From Thermoplasmatales archaeon (lineage in GTDB: Archaea > Thermoplasmatota > JASEFT01 > JAUWIS01): a stretch of 15,548 nt of DNA. Within the stretch, counting starts at the first letter, position 1; each line of letters begins with the position of its first letter. Positions 6,606-14,353 of this stretch are shown here, in pieces. Below the pieces are notes generated by a model. It saw nothing but the letters and a program-made list of their open reading frames with translations. It was not told where the DNA came from and made no database searches. The DNA is taken from positions 1-15,548 of the forward strand of contig JASEEW010000019.1 in NCBI GenBank assembly GCA_030019485.1, given 5' to 3'. Position numbers and translations under genes: made by a program.

Positions 6606-8369
6606 TTGATTATCCTCAGCTTGTTTCCAGTAAATACTTCTGGTGAAGGAGTAAAAAACGATAATCTAGAAAGTTCTGTAGTATGTGGTTACATAACAGA
6701 TTCTGAGACTGGTGAGCCTATTGCTAATGCAAATATATCCATTTATACAGTTCATATGACATCCACAATTGTAGATTATCATGTGGAAATAACCAATTAT
6801 ACAACCAAGTGGTATTACACATCCACGAACACCACGGGTTACTATGAGATTAATATAACACCGGGTTCTTTTCATTTCCGCACAAATGTACCAGGATATC
6901 TAAATTTTGCGGACAACTTTGTTGTACATGAAAATAAGACCATGTGGTTAAATATTAGTATTGATAGGATTTTTTCAGATGGAAATTTTACCAACAAAAC
7001 CAAATATAATGTATTTGTGTCAACATATCATCCTAGCACAAATGTAAGTTGCAATTTTAATTACACTATTTTTAACTCCACGGTAACCTTCCCATCCCCA
7101 GTATCAACAATATGGCTTTCACCAAGTATTGAGGGTGGTATTCTAATGGGAATGAATGAAACTACTTTATGTGGTAGTTTCAACATTTCGCTACTATTAC
7201 TTAATGAGACGGAGTTAAACACAAGCTCTAACATCAACTGTTTCCCACTGTCTAATATTTTTGTAGGTGACAACACAAATACCAGTATTAACATAGTTTT
7301 TAATAGTACAACAACAAACTACACTGTTTATACTATAATCACGGATGGTGTTCTTGTTTATAACATCACACCAGTTTACCATTATCAAATCCTAATAGAC
7401 ATAATAAATTTAACAGAGATGATAGCTGCGATAAACTGGACATGCCCACTTCCAGTGAATCTTACTTTCAATAACACGTTTGTAATCCTTGAGAATGTCT
7501 CACAAGTAATATCTGTCAATGTTTCAGAAATAGTCTTTTCAGTAGAACTCCACTATATAATCAATGGGATTGAAAGGAATATCGCAATGGAGTATGTGAA
7601 TGGAACAACATACAAAGGAGCGATAGGTCCTTCTGAGCCTGGTAATGGATTCTATTGGGTCATAGCAAGAGATAAAAATGGGAATGTTACCAACATAATA
7701 CCACCCATGCCACTTAACGTAAAAGATACTACAAAACCAGAAATCCTTGAATACACACATCTCACATCAATAAATGAAGATACCACGGCCACAGTGTATG
7801 TTAATGTTACAGACAACTATGAGAATGTAGAGGATCTCACAGTGATGCTTTACATTGATTCACAAGAAGTGCCCATGGATTATGTTTCAGGCAACATGTT
7901 TAGTGCTGTGATTGGTCCATTTGAACAGGGTGAAACTGAATATTACATTGGTGTGATTGATTCCTCAGGAAATTACAACTGCACAGAAAAGATCTGTCTT
8001 GTGGTTAAAGATGTAACATTGCCAAGTGTAGCAATAGTAGAATTAGATCAAACAGTAAATACAAGCACATTCACAATGCATTGGTCTACAGATGCAATTG
8101 ATTTAAAGTATTACGAGGTTAGGATTAATAATGGAGATTGGGTGAATATTGGCACAAATACATCTTATATATTTGTTCTTTCAAAAGGAACAAACACCTT
8201 GTATGTTAGGGGAACAGATACAGCAGACAACACAGGAACAGCAGATTCAATAACTGTGACATACACAAAGAAAGAAGCCCCCAAAGGTTTCATCCCTGGG
8301 TTTGAAGCAATTATCCTAATTGTAATGATTGGTGTTTGTATAATGTTACTGAGAAGACGAAATCATTAA
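6606..8369 (+). CDS. Heavily glycosylated surface protein with PGF-like anchor
   Basis: Large cell-surface protein. The frame is open upstream to 6564, and the hydrophobic core of the signal peptide begins before the TTG at 6606 (HKIIYILVV then SLIILSLFPVNTSGEG), so the true start is probably near 6573 at an ATC codon. Domains: a carboxypeptidase-regulatory-like beta domain (about 25-110, GYITDSETGEPIANANISIY), an Asn/Thr-rich middle, then two or three Ig-like modules with repeated KDTTKPEILEY / KDVTLPSVAIVE linkers and the paired GAIGPSEPGNGFYWVIARD / AVIGPFEQGETEYYIGVID. The C-terminus PGFEAIILIVMIGVCIMLL plus RRRNH is a PGF-CTERM-like anchor: PGF, a membrane helix and basic residues, as processed by archaeosortase A in other archaea. 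I count about 32 NxS/T sequons, most in the first 330 residues, so extensive N-glycosylation is likely. It may be an S-layer component or an adhesin. Confidence 0.85.
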   Translation: MIILSLFPVNTSGEGVKNDNLESSVVCGYITDSETGEPIANANISIYTVHMTSTIVDYHVEITNYTTKWYYTSTNTTGYYEINITPGSFHFRTNVPGYLNFADNFVVHENKTMWLNISIDRIFSDGNFTNKTKYNVFVSTYHPSTNVSCNFNYTIFNSTVTFPSPVSTIWLSPSIEGGILMGMNETTLCGSFNISLLLLNETELNTSSNINCFPLSNIFVGDNTNTSINIVFNSTTTNYTVYTIITDGVLVYNITPVYHYQILIDIINLTEMIAAINWTCPLPVNLTFNNTFVILENVSQVISVNVSEIVFSVELHYIINGIERNIAMEYVNGTTYKGAIGPSEPGNGFYWVIARDKNGNVTNIIPPMPLNVKDTTKPEILEYTHLTSINEDTTATVYVNVTDNYENVEDLTVMLYIDSQEVPMDYVSGNMFSAVIGPFEQGETEYYIGVIDSSGNYNCTEKICLVVKDVTLPSVAIVELDQTVNTSTFTMHWSTDAIDLKYYEVRINNGDWVNIGTNTSYIFVLSKGTNTLYVRGTDTADNTGTADSITVTYTKKEAPKGFIPGFEAIILIVMIGVCIMLLRRRNH

Positions 8370-8393
8370 ATTACATTAATGTTATTCTGGGCT

Positions 8394-8561
8394 ATGGAAA
8401 AACCAGAGATATGCTCATCCTGCGGTGCTGCGCTAATCAAAAAGAGCAGTACATCATTTCCATGTCCGGCATGCGGTAAAACAATGATTGGGCGCTGTCC
8501 GCAGTGCAGGGACCAGGGTGTTGCATATAAATGTAAGGAATGTGGTTTTCAAGGACCGTGA
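8394..8561 (+). CDS. Small zinc-ribbon protein (HVO_2753-type)
   Basis: A 55-residue protein made almost wholly of zinc-binding knuckles: C7-x2-C10, C24-x2-C27, C35-x2-C38 and C47-x2-C50, enough for two zinc sites. This is the layout of the small archaeal RNA-binding-like zinc finger proteins (DUF1610-type) regularly found directly before the aEF-1beta gene, as here; its stop is 7 nt before that start. A role in translation is therefore inferred, not shown. ATG 8394 is preferred over ATG 8379 because the family begins just before the first CxxC and because an AT-rich box (ATTAAATTA, about 8364-8372) would then sit 27 nt upstream. Confidence 0.85.
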   Translation: MEKPEICSSCGAALIKKSSTSFPCPACGKTMIGRCPQCRDQGVAYKCKECGFQGP

Positions 8562-8568
8562 GAAATAT

Positions 8569-8835
8569 ATGGGTGAGGTTATTGTTGGTTTAAAGGTTAT
8601 GCCTGAATCGCCGGAAACAAACATGGAAAAACTAAAAAATGATATAAAAAATGCGATACCTAAAGGGGTGAAACTCAGGGGAATGAGTGAAAAATATATT
8701 GCGTTTGGGCTTAAGGCAGTTGATGTTACTGTGACAATGCCTGATTCTGCAGGCGGCTCGGAAAACGTTGAAAATGCGTTATCAAAAATCCCTGGTGTAA
8801 GCAGTGTTGAGGTGACCGGGACAGGGCTGCTCTAA
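8569..8835 (+). CDS. ef1B: Elongation factor 1-beta (aEF-1beta)
   Basis: Guanine-nucleotide exchange factor that recharges aEF-1alpha with GTP during translation elongation. The 88-residue protein begins GEVIVGLKVMPESPETNMEK and has the typical KYIAFGLKAVDVTVTMPD followed by E-x2-ENALSKIPGVSSVEVTG, covering the whole archaeal family length. The frame is open back to 8488, but that part overlaps the zinc-ribbon gene in another frame, so ATG 8569 is the start. Its end overlaps truD tail to tail by 4 nt, leaving no room for separate terminators between the converging transcripts. Confidence 0.93.
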   Translation: MGEVIVGLKVMPESPETNMEKLKNDIKNAIPKGVKLRGMSEKYIAFGLKAVDVTVTMPDSAGGSENVENALSKIPGVSSVEVTGTGLL

Positions 8836-10124
8836 TAATCCATTATTTCTGCAGATTTCATAAACTCTCTGAGCAGGCATGTTGCATAGGAGCCTTTTGT
8901 AAGCTCAAAATTTAATGTAATCGTGTTGTTTTCTACATCATAATCAATTTTTTTTAATGGTGCAAGCAGACTTCTTCTTACGCCCTTTGATGAGAGCTCA
9001 GGCATCTCTGGTATGATAAAATCCTCTTTTTTTACCTTTTCCTCCTTAACAATTTTTCTTTCAATCCTGCCCTGTTTGCTGTCTGCAAATTTTGTTTCCG
9101 CACCAAACACAGCACCGGAAACGAACGCCTTATTTTCTTTTATCCTTTTGTTGATTTTTTCCTGATTCCCTTTTTCAACCATAATCAAATTTTTTTGGTC
9201 AGGCAGATTATTTTTGTCAACAGGTAGAATAATATCACCAATCAAAGCCTCATTCAAAGGCAGTTTCCTTCTTATTCTTTCACTAAGTATTTTGTTGAAA
9301 ATATATGATTGATAAGCATGTACGAACATCATCAGCAGGTTTTTCGGCAGCTGCCTGAGCGCATTCACATAATCTTCGGGATGTTTTACAAGATAATGCA
9401 TCATTGCCCTTTCAAACGTCAGCTGCTTTGGATAAATTTTCAGTGCTTCCACAAAATCGTGTGTTTCCCCCAGAAACTTTCTAGCATCAAAGGATTCTTT
9501 ATGCTCACCTTTTACTGGGTTTGCAGTATATGTGAAAACTGCTGATTCAAAATCCCCATGGATTATGTGTTTGCCCACAATATGCGTTATGGGCCTGACA
9601 GCACCAAACCTCTGGATGCCGAAAAAATTTGGGAAACCGCCAGATGATAGTATATTGTCTGCAGTTTTTTTGAGTGTTGCGTGTAGTTCATCATCCTGGA
9701 GTCTGGTATTTCTGACAGTAATCCTGAACCTGTTGCCAATCAGGTCCCCGATTTCTAATGGGCTGTCTGAAGGATAAACATCTAAAATTTCCACATCAGA
9801 TATTTTCATTTTTTTAACATTTTCTGCCGGCAGATGAAAACCTATTAACTGGGTTGTTACCGCCCTTTTATCCTTTGTTCCTGCAAAATATATCCTTTTT
9901 CTGGATATGCCGAGTGTTGCAGAGATTTGTCTGATCAGCCTGTTTGTTTCCCAGTTCCTTGCCCTGATTCTTGCTATGGTAAATTCGCCTGGTTTCGTTT
10001 TCAATATTGAGATTTCATCTACGATAAAATCCTCTGGGAATGTTTTGAGTCTTCCCCCTATTCCCTTTGTATCTGTGAAAAATACTTCAATACCCACAGC
10101 CTTTTCAACACCTGAGACTTTCAT
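8832..10124 (-). CDS. truD: tRNA pseudouridine synthase D
   Basis: Pseudouridine synthase of the TruD/Pus7 family, which in archaea and bacteria modifies U13 of tRNA (archaeal enzymes may also modify U35). The catalytic motif GTKDKRAVT is present with Asp85 as the expected nucleophile, followed by the family block NFFGIQRFGAVRPITHIVGK and later AYQSYIFNKILSERI. At 430 residues it is typical of archaeal TruD, which is longer than the bacterial enzyme because of the insertion domain. The ATG at 10124 overlaps the rpoL stop by 4 nt, so it is the last gene of the mfnA-to-truD operon. Confidence 0.96.
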   Translation of the reverse strand: MKVSGVEKAVGIEVFFTDTKGIGGRLKTFPEDFIVDEISILKTKPGEFTIARIRARNWETNRLIRQISATLGISRKRIYFAGTKDKRAVTTQLIGFHLPAENVKKMKISDVEILDVYPSDSPLEIGDLIGNRFRITVRNTRLQDDELHATLKKTADNILSSGGFPNFFGIQRFGAVRPITHIVGKHIIHGDFESAVFTYTANPVKGEHKESFDARKFLGETHDFVEALKIYPKQLTFERAMMHYLVKHPEDYVNALRQLPKNLLMMFVHAYQSYIFNKILSERIRRKLPLNEALIGDIILPVDKNNLPDQKNLIMVEKGNQEKINKRIKENKAFVSGAVFGAETKFADSKQGRIERKIVKEEKVKKEDFIIPEMPELSSKGVRRSLLAPLKKIDYDVENNTITLNFELTKGSYATCLLREFMKSAEIMDY

Positions 10125-10396
10125 TGTTTTTCTGCCTTTTCAAACGATGCCTTAAAAGATTTTATATCGTTTTCAAGAGCCTTTACAGCCTTTGCAATGG
10201 CGTCTGAAGGTTTTCCTTTTTTTACTTGAACAAATATTCTTGGCTTGTCAAGCAGCGGATGCCCCATCCTGCAGATTGCTGTATCAACATTGCTGTTCAA
10301 CAGGAGTTTTTCTTTCAGGGGATTAATGAATGTTTCATCACTGTCCATTTCTATTTCAATCGAGTTTTTGTCTTTTGACACAACCTTCAGTTCCAT
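10121..10396 (-). CDS. rpoL: DNA-directed RNA polymerase subunit L
   Basis: The 91-residue homologue of eukaryotic Rpb11 and the alpha N-terminal domain, which pairs with subunit D in RNA polymerase assembly. Family features are visible: EIEMDSDETFINPLKEKLL, then GHPLLDKPRIFVQVKKGKPS and an amphipathic C-terminal helix (ALENDIKSFKASFEKAE). The subunit's typical hEx(D/E)hTh...L...L layout is met. It lies 29 nt after csl4, the only real gap in the operon, and overlaps truD by 4 nt. Confidence 0.93.
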   Translation of the reverse strand: MELKVVSKDKNSIEIEMDSDETFINPLKEKLLLNSNVDTAICRMGHPLLDKPRIFVQVKKGKPSDAIAKAVKALENDIKSFKASFEKAEKQ

Positions 10397-10425
10397 AATA
10401 TCCCAACCTGTATTGGAATGCAGTA

Positions 10426-10989
10426 TTATAGTTTTTGCTCTGCTGTTCCGTAGTCATTTGCAATCTTCCTGGTCTCTGTTCTTTCGCAGTGTTTGCAGAA
10501 AAGTTTGTTTCCATCCTTTTCCAGAGGCATTCTGCATTTTTCGCATACTGCTCTGAGAACACCAAATTCAGGACCCACCATTGAAAGTTGAAGAGAAGGC
10601 TCTGTTTGTATAACCTTTGCCCTGATAATATCATTCATCCTGCACTCGCTGCCAACATCTTTAACATATCCTGATGCTATTTTTGATATATGTATGGCTC
10701 CTGTGCTTTCACCTGTGATTCTCCTGTTTTTTCCAACAGCCTTTTCAATATCCACTATCGCCATCATGCTTTTTACATCGCGTATTGTTCCTACCACAAT
10801 GTCACCGGTTTTCAGGACAACAGGAGGATTCACTGTTTTCACATTTACAGTTCTCTCCTTTTCATTGATTTCCAGCGTGCCAACATTTTTGGAAAATATT
10901 TTTCCATTCTCCTCAAACGTTCCTTCACCGGGTAGGAACTCTTCGGATGTTCCAATCATCTCACCTGGTAATACGAGTCTTTTTTTCAT
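10426..10989 (-). CDS. csl4: Exosome RNA-binding subunit Csl4
   Basis: Cap subunit of the archaeal RNA exosome that guides RNA into the Rrp41-Rrp42 ring and helps recruit DnaG. The 187-residue protein has the three expected parts: an N-terminal beta domain (VLPGEMIGTSEEFLPGEGTF, about 6-40), an S1 RNA-binding domain (about 60-135, GDIVVGTIRDVKSMMAIVDI ... GAIHISKIA), and a C-terminal zinc ribbon with CEKCRMPL and CKHC. It overlaps the upstream methyltransferase gene by 4 nt. csl4 next to rpoL and dph2 is a common archaeal arrangement, which supports all three calls. Confidence 0.95.
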   Translation of the reverse strand: MKKRLVLPGEMIGTSEEFLPGEGTFEENGKIFSKNVGTLEINEKERTVNVKTVNPPVVLKTGDIVVGTIRDVKSMMAIVDIEKAVGKNRRITGESTGAIHISKIASGYVKDVGSECRMNDIIRAKVIQTEPSLQLSMVGPEFGVLRAVCEKCRMPLEKDGNKLFCKHCERTETRKIANDYGTAEQKL

Positions 10990-11576
10990 CTTATCACCTT
11001 GAACAGTGTCACCGTAAATTCTTTTTTTTCCTTTGTATGGAAGTTAAAAGTATGTCTTATCTGGAACTTATACTTTTTCTCAAAAACAACCTTTCCACCC
11101 AGATTATCCGCAAATTTTCTCACAAAATCACCTGTTTTTGACAGATGCAGGGTGTAAACAATAGAGCCAATCTCCAATGCCTTTTGAAGAAATATCCTGT
11201 CCGCATGCCTGGTCTGAGCGCCGAAGGGCGGATTCTGTATAACCGTGTCGCATTTCTCATCAAAATCCTTTACATCCATAACCCTGTAATCAATCTTTAA
11301 TCCTATTTTTTCTGAATATTTTTTTGCAACATCTACAGCCTTTTCATCAGCATCTATGCCGACAACCTTTTTTGCACCAAGCAGTTTCGCGCCAACAGAA
11401 AATATGCCGTTTCCGCATCCTAGGTCAGCAACCTTTTTGCCTGCAATGTCATGGTATGCATCAAACAGTATATCTGCTGCAATATCTACCGGGGTTGAAT
11501 ACTGCTCAAGATTTGGTGACGGTTTTGGAATCATTGGTATTTTCTGCAGGAGCATTTCAAGTTCTTTTTTCTTCAT
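10986..11576 (-). CDS. COG2263-type RNA methyltransferase (METTL5-like)
   Basis: SAM-dependent methyltransferase. The Rossmann motif I is VADLGCGNGIFSVGA, the acidic motif II is VVGIDAD, and the N6-adenine-type catalytic motif is NPPFGAQTRHADRIFL. NPPFG with the following haDrxFL and YTLHLSK is the signature of archaeal predicted RNA methylases related to METTL5, which in eukaryotes makes m6A in small-subunit rRNA. The frame is open to 11663, but the first part overlaps dph2 and does not resemble the family. ATG 11576 (MKKKELEMLLQKIPMIPKPS) gives a 196-residue protein with the family's usual start and a 20-nt overlap with dph2; ATG 11588 is another option. Confidence 0.88.
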   Translation of the reverse strand: MKKKELEMLLQKIPMIPKPSPNLEQYSTPVDIAADILFDAYHDIAGKKVADLGCGNGIFSVGAKLLGAKKVVGIDADEKAVDVAKKYSEKIGLKIDYRVMDVKDFDEKCDTVIQNPPFGAQTRHADRIFLQKALEIGSIVYTLHLSKTGDFVRKFADNLGGKVVFEKKYKFQIRHTFNFHTKEKKEFTVTLFKVIR

Positions 11577-12546
11577 CTTTGATTTCATCAAACACATAAT
11601 CCTCAAACCTTCTTTTTCCCAAGGCAATTTCAATCTCAACTGGTGTGAGCATTGGCTTCTCATACCTCAAATAATCATCAATTGCTATTCTTGGACATGC
11701 TGTGCAAACAAAACAATCATAGTTTAGATATGAAAGATATTCGGGTTTTATCTCATTTAATGAAATAAGACAAGATTTTTTATTATTTTTTTCCAGCATA
11801 TTCTTCATTTTTTCTGCTATTCCCAATCTTTTCTGCCCAATTTTTTCTCCAACAATAATCCCAAACCTCTCCCCTTGTTTTGCTTTTTCAATCGCAGCAT
11901 GCCTCTGACGTAAAATTTTTTCCTTTAATTCTTCAATATCCCTAATTTCATTTGAATATGGATCAGCAACAATTACCTTTTTCTTTGTCGCAATAGAAAC
12001 ACCAAGAGGATGAAAATTTCCAGTTCCAACATAAAGATAACAGTCAACCTTATTAATGATTGATAACGCAGATGAGAAATCACATCCTAAAACCTGCCCA
12101 GGATACCTTATTCTCTTCCCGCCTTTGCCAACAAAAACATTTTTTTCTTTTTTTTCCAGAATGTTTTTCATTTCATTTATTTTATGTACATGCTGAATAG
12201 TGGTGATTATTCCAACATCTTTCTCAAGATACTCAGCGGATTTTTCCACAACCTTCAAAACATCAATGTTTGACCTGCATTCAGCAAAAAAATATGGAAT
12301 GTTCGGTTCTGTAATCATGGAATGACCAACATGAACAAGGAAATCAGCATCATTTTCAACTATGTCGCAGGCACCATAGCAAGGCGCACCTGACAGAATC
12401 ACAACAGCATCTGTTTCACCCTCAATTTTCCCAACAATCTTTTCATGATAGATTTTTAATCCTTCAGGAATCTGCACCATTATTTTTTTGTATTTTTTTT
12501 TATTGAGGATTTTACAGATTTTTTCCAGCTCAAAGTCATACTTCAT
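11557..12546 (-). CDS. dph2: Diphthamide synthesis enzyme Dph2
   Basis: Noncanonical radical-SAM enzyme that transfers the 3-amino-3-carboxypropyl group of SAM to a histidine of aEF-2, the first step of diphthamide. The three cluster cysteines fit those known from the Pyrococcus enzyme: C60 in GAPCYGACD, C155 in VLGCDFSSA, and C284 in CTACPRIAIDD (with C281 near). The 329-residue length is normal for the archaeal homodimer. It overlaps mfnA by 4 nt at its start and the methyltransferase at its end, so it lies within one transcript with translation and RNA-processing genes. Confidence 0.95.
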   Translation of the reverse strand: MKYDFELEKICKILNKKKYKKIMVQIPEGLKIYHEKIVGKIEGETDAVVILSGAPCYGACDIVENDADFLVHVGHSMITEPNIPYFFAECRSNIDVLKVVEKSAEYLEKDVGIITTIQHVHKINEMKNILEKKEKNVFVGKGGKRIRYPGQVLGCDFSSALSIINKVDCYLYVGTGNFHPLGVSIATKKKVIVADPYSNEIRDIEELKEKILRQRHAAIEKAKQGERFGIIVGEKIGQKRLGIAEKMKNMLEKNNKKSCLISLNEIKPEYLSYLNYDCFVCTACPRIAIDDYLRYEKPMLTPVEIEIALGKRRFEDYVFDEIKDEEKRT

Positions 12547-13682
12547 ATCTCACCATTTTTTCTGCAGACCTTTTCCAGATCCGGGATGAAATTGTCAACA
12601 ACCTTTCTTGTAACATGAGGCATGACAACAACCCTTATGCATTTTGGTTTTTTTGTCTTGGAAATTTTCCATCCTTTTTTATCAAGCATCCTGATAATCC
12701 TGTCAGGGTTTTTTACTTTCGCGCAAACAATATTCATCTCTGGTTCAACAGGAAGAGTTAGCCCGATTTCCTTAAATCTTTTTGAAAGATAAGCTGTTAC
12801 ATCCATGCATGACTTCACAATTTTTCTGTACCCGTCTTTTCCAAGGATTTTCATAGCAGCATAGACACCAGGAACAGATGCTGAGCATCTTGTCCCTGAA
12901 AGGCATGCCTGCACACCTGTTAAATAAACAGGTTTTCTGCTGATGCTTTTTAAATATTTTTTTTCCCTTAAAAGCAGCGCACCAGCAGGAATACTTGCCA
13001 TGCCCATCTTATGGGGGTCAACAGTTATTGAGCATACACCATCAAGTTTGAAATCAAAATCAGGAAGATTATGTCCCAGTTCTTTCAGAAACGGTATGAC
13101 AAAACCACCAAATGCTGCGTCAACATGCAGAAAATTTTTTTCAGCACATATATCGGACAGTTTGTCGATGGGGTCAACAGCACCAAACTCTGTTGTTCCC
13201 GCAACACCAGCAACGCATGCTGTATTATCAGATATTTTATCTTCAGCCTCATCAACCCTGATCCTGTATTTTTCATCAAGACCTATTTCAACAGGTTTTA
13301 AATCCATCAAATCACAGGCTTTGTGAAAAGAAAAATGTGCACTCTCAGGAAAAATTATTTCTTTTTTCTTTGTTATTTTTTTTGCAATCCAGAGCGCTGT
13401 AATATTTGATTCTGTCCCACCACCAGTAATATGCCCATAAGGGTTCCTGTTATGCAGAAGGCTTCCAAGCATTTTAATAACCTTTTTTTCAAGTTTTTTT
13501 GTCCCTGGATAAAGACCAGGGTTTCCAAGGTTTGATTCAACAAACATTGAATGTGTTTTCAGCGCAATATTATGGGGTTTTGTGCACATTGAACCAAGAA
13601 TTCTGCCATCTGAAAAATGATAGTCTTCATCATGCGCTTTTTTTAGTTCTTTCATAATCTGGGAATAAATGCCTTTGTTCAT
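12543..13682 (-). CDS. mfnA: MfnA-type pyridoxal-phosphate decarboxylase (tyrosine or aspartate)
   Basis: Group II PLP-dependent decarboxylase. Key sites are GGGTESN (87-93, cofactor phosphate), HVDAAFGG with Asp188, and VDPHKMGM with Lys225 as the PLP lysine. At 379 residues it fits the archaeal MfnA family. In methanogens MfnA decarboxylates L-tyrosine to tyramine for methanofuran; in other archaea homologues act as L-aspartate decarboxylases giving beta-alanine for coenzyme A. The window has no methanogenesis genes, so I cannot choose, though the aspartate role is the safer one for a non-methanogen. It is the first gene of the operon, with a TATA box (CTATAAG) about 29 nt before its ATG, suggesting a short or absent leader. 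Confidence 0.93.
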   Translation of the reverse strand: MNKGIYSQIMKELKKAHDEDYHFSDGRILGSMCTKPHNIALKTHSMFVESNLGNPGLYPGTKKLEKKVIKMLGSLLHNRNPYGHITGGGTESNITALWIAKKITKKKEIIFPESAHFSFHKACDLMDLKPVEIGLDEKYRIRVDEAEDKISDNTACVAGVAGTTEFGAVDPIDKLSDICAEKNFLHVDAAFGGFVIPFLKELGHNLPDFDFKLDGVCSITVDPHKMGMASIPAGALLLREKKYLKSISRKPVYLTGVQACLSGTRCSASVPGVYAAMKILGKDGYRKIVKSCMDVTAYLSKRFKEIGLTLPVEPEMNIVCAKVKNPDRIIRMLDKKGWKISKTKKPKCIRVVVMPHVTRKVVDNFIPDLEKVCRKNGEI

Positions 13683-13694
13683 TAGGTATGAAAT

Positions 13695-13720
13695 GTTTTT
13701 TGTTCTTCTTATAGGTTGTG
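13695..13720 (-). promoter_or_regulatory. Diverged repeat copy carrying the mfnA operon promoter
   Basis: Minus-strand CACAACCTATAAGAAGAAC lies with its TATA part about 29 nt before the mfnA ATG at 13682. The core 13697-13720 matches 22 of 24 bases of the 28-bp repeat seen at 14325-14352 and 15047-15074. As a promoter it would drive the whole mfnA to truD operon. Confidence 0.55.
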
Positions 13721-13735
13721 CTATCTACTTCTTGT

Positions 13736-14305
13736 TTATCTATTACTTCCTCTATATAATTCCAGAAACTCATGGTCAAGAAGGCTCATCATAACAAAAT
13801 CATAATATTTATTGTTATAATAGTATCCATCCCTCTGGATACCTTCTTTCTTAAAGCCAACTTTCTCCCAAAAATGTATTGCTTTTTCATTAAACCCGAC
13901 AACACCTATTGCCACCCTATGAAATTTCAGGTATCTAAAAGCGTAATCCAGTAAAAGAAGAATTGCTTCAGTTCCATATCCTTTTCCCCATGCGTCTTTC
14001 TCTTCAATGATGATACTTATATCTGTTGTACGCCAAGCAGGGAACATTCTCAATAAGCCCCTTTCTCCGATTACTCGGTCGTTTTCTTTTATGACAATTA
14101 CAAACCATTCTCTGGTGTTATCATTATCTACCCTCTCAAAAAATTTATCTGCCTCTGCCTGGCTCATTGGCGCAGCTTCACCAATTAATTTCCTGATTTC
14201 AGGATCATTTGACCATTTTTGAATACAAGTTAAATCCTCCTTTTTTAAAGCCCTTAAGTAGAGCCGCTTACCAATCAAAAATCCAGATTTACTTTTGTTT
14301 TTCAT
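13736..14305 (-). CDS. GNAT acetyltransferase, RimJ/RimL-like
   Basis: N-acetyltransferase of the GNAT fold (189 residues). The acetyl-CoA loop is AWGKGYGTEA (105-114, the R/Q-x2-G-x-G/A motif), preceded by the strand DISIII and followed by LLLDYAFRYLKFHRVAIGVV and the C-terminal GFNEKAIHFWEKVGFKKEGI typical of RimJ/RimL proteins. Its substrate cannot be read from sequence: this family includes ribosomal-protein N-terminal acetylases, polyamine acetylases and antibiotic-modifying enzymes. It is a single gene between two copies of a promoter-bearing repeat, on the same strand as mfnA but with its own TATA box, and looks like an accessory module rather than part of the mfnA operon. Confidence 0.85.
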   Translation of the reverse strand: MKNKSKSGFLIGKRLYLRALKKEDLTCIQKWSNDPEIRKLIGEAAPMSQAEADKFFERVDNDNTREWFVIVIKENDRVIGERGLLRMFPAWRTTDISIIIEEKDAWGKGYGTEAILLLLDYAFRYLKFHRVAIGVVGFNEKAIHFWEKVGFKKEGIQRDGYYYNNKYYDFVMMSLLDHEFLELYRGSNR

Positions 14306-14324
14306 ATTCGCCTAACTGTTCATT

Positions 14325-14352
14325 GTTTTTGTTGTTTTTATAGGTTGTGATG
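14325..14352 (-). repeat. 28-bp repeat copy 2, promoter of the acetyltransferase
   Basis: Plus strand begins GTTTTTGTTG and ends TATAGGTTGTGATG; it is identical over 28 bases to 15047-15074. On the minus strand it supplies CCTATAAAAAC, a good archaeal TATA box about 34 nt before the acetyltransferase ATG at 14305. It starts 2 nt past the vapC stop. Confidence 0.85.
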
Positions 14353-14353
14353 T

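Noticed and set aside
8488..8568. N-terminal extension of aEF-1beta
   Set aside because: It overlaps the zinc-ribbon coding region in another frame, is rich in Arg/Val without family similarity, and the standard family start is at 8569.
11577..11663. N-terminal extension of the COG2263 methyltransferase
   Set aside because: These codons lie inside dph2 in another frame and the family begins at about the MKKKELEMLL segment.
13735..13736. The acetyltransferase as the first gene of the mfnA operon
   Set aside because: mfnA has its own well-placed TATA box in the 50-nt gap, and the acetyltransferase has a separate one.
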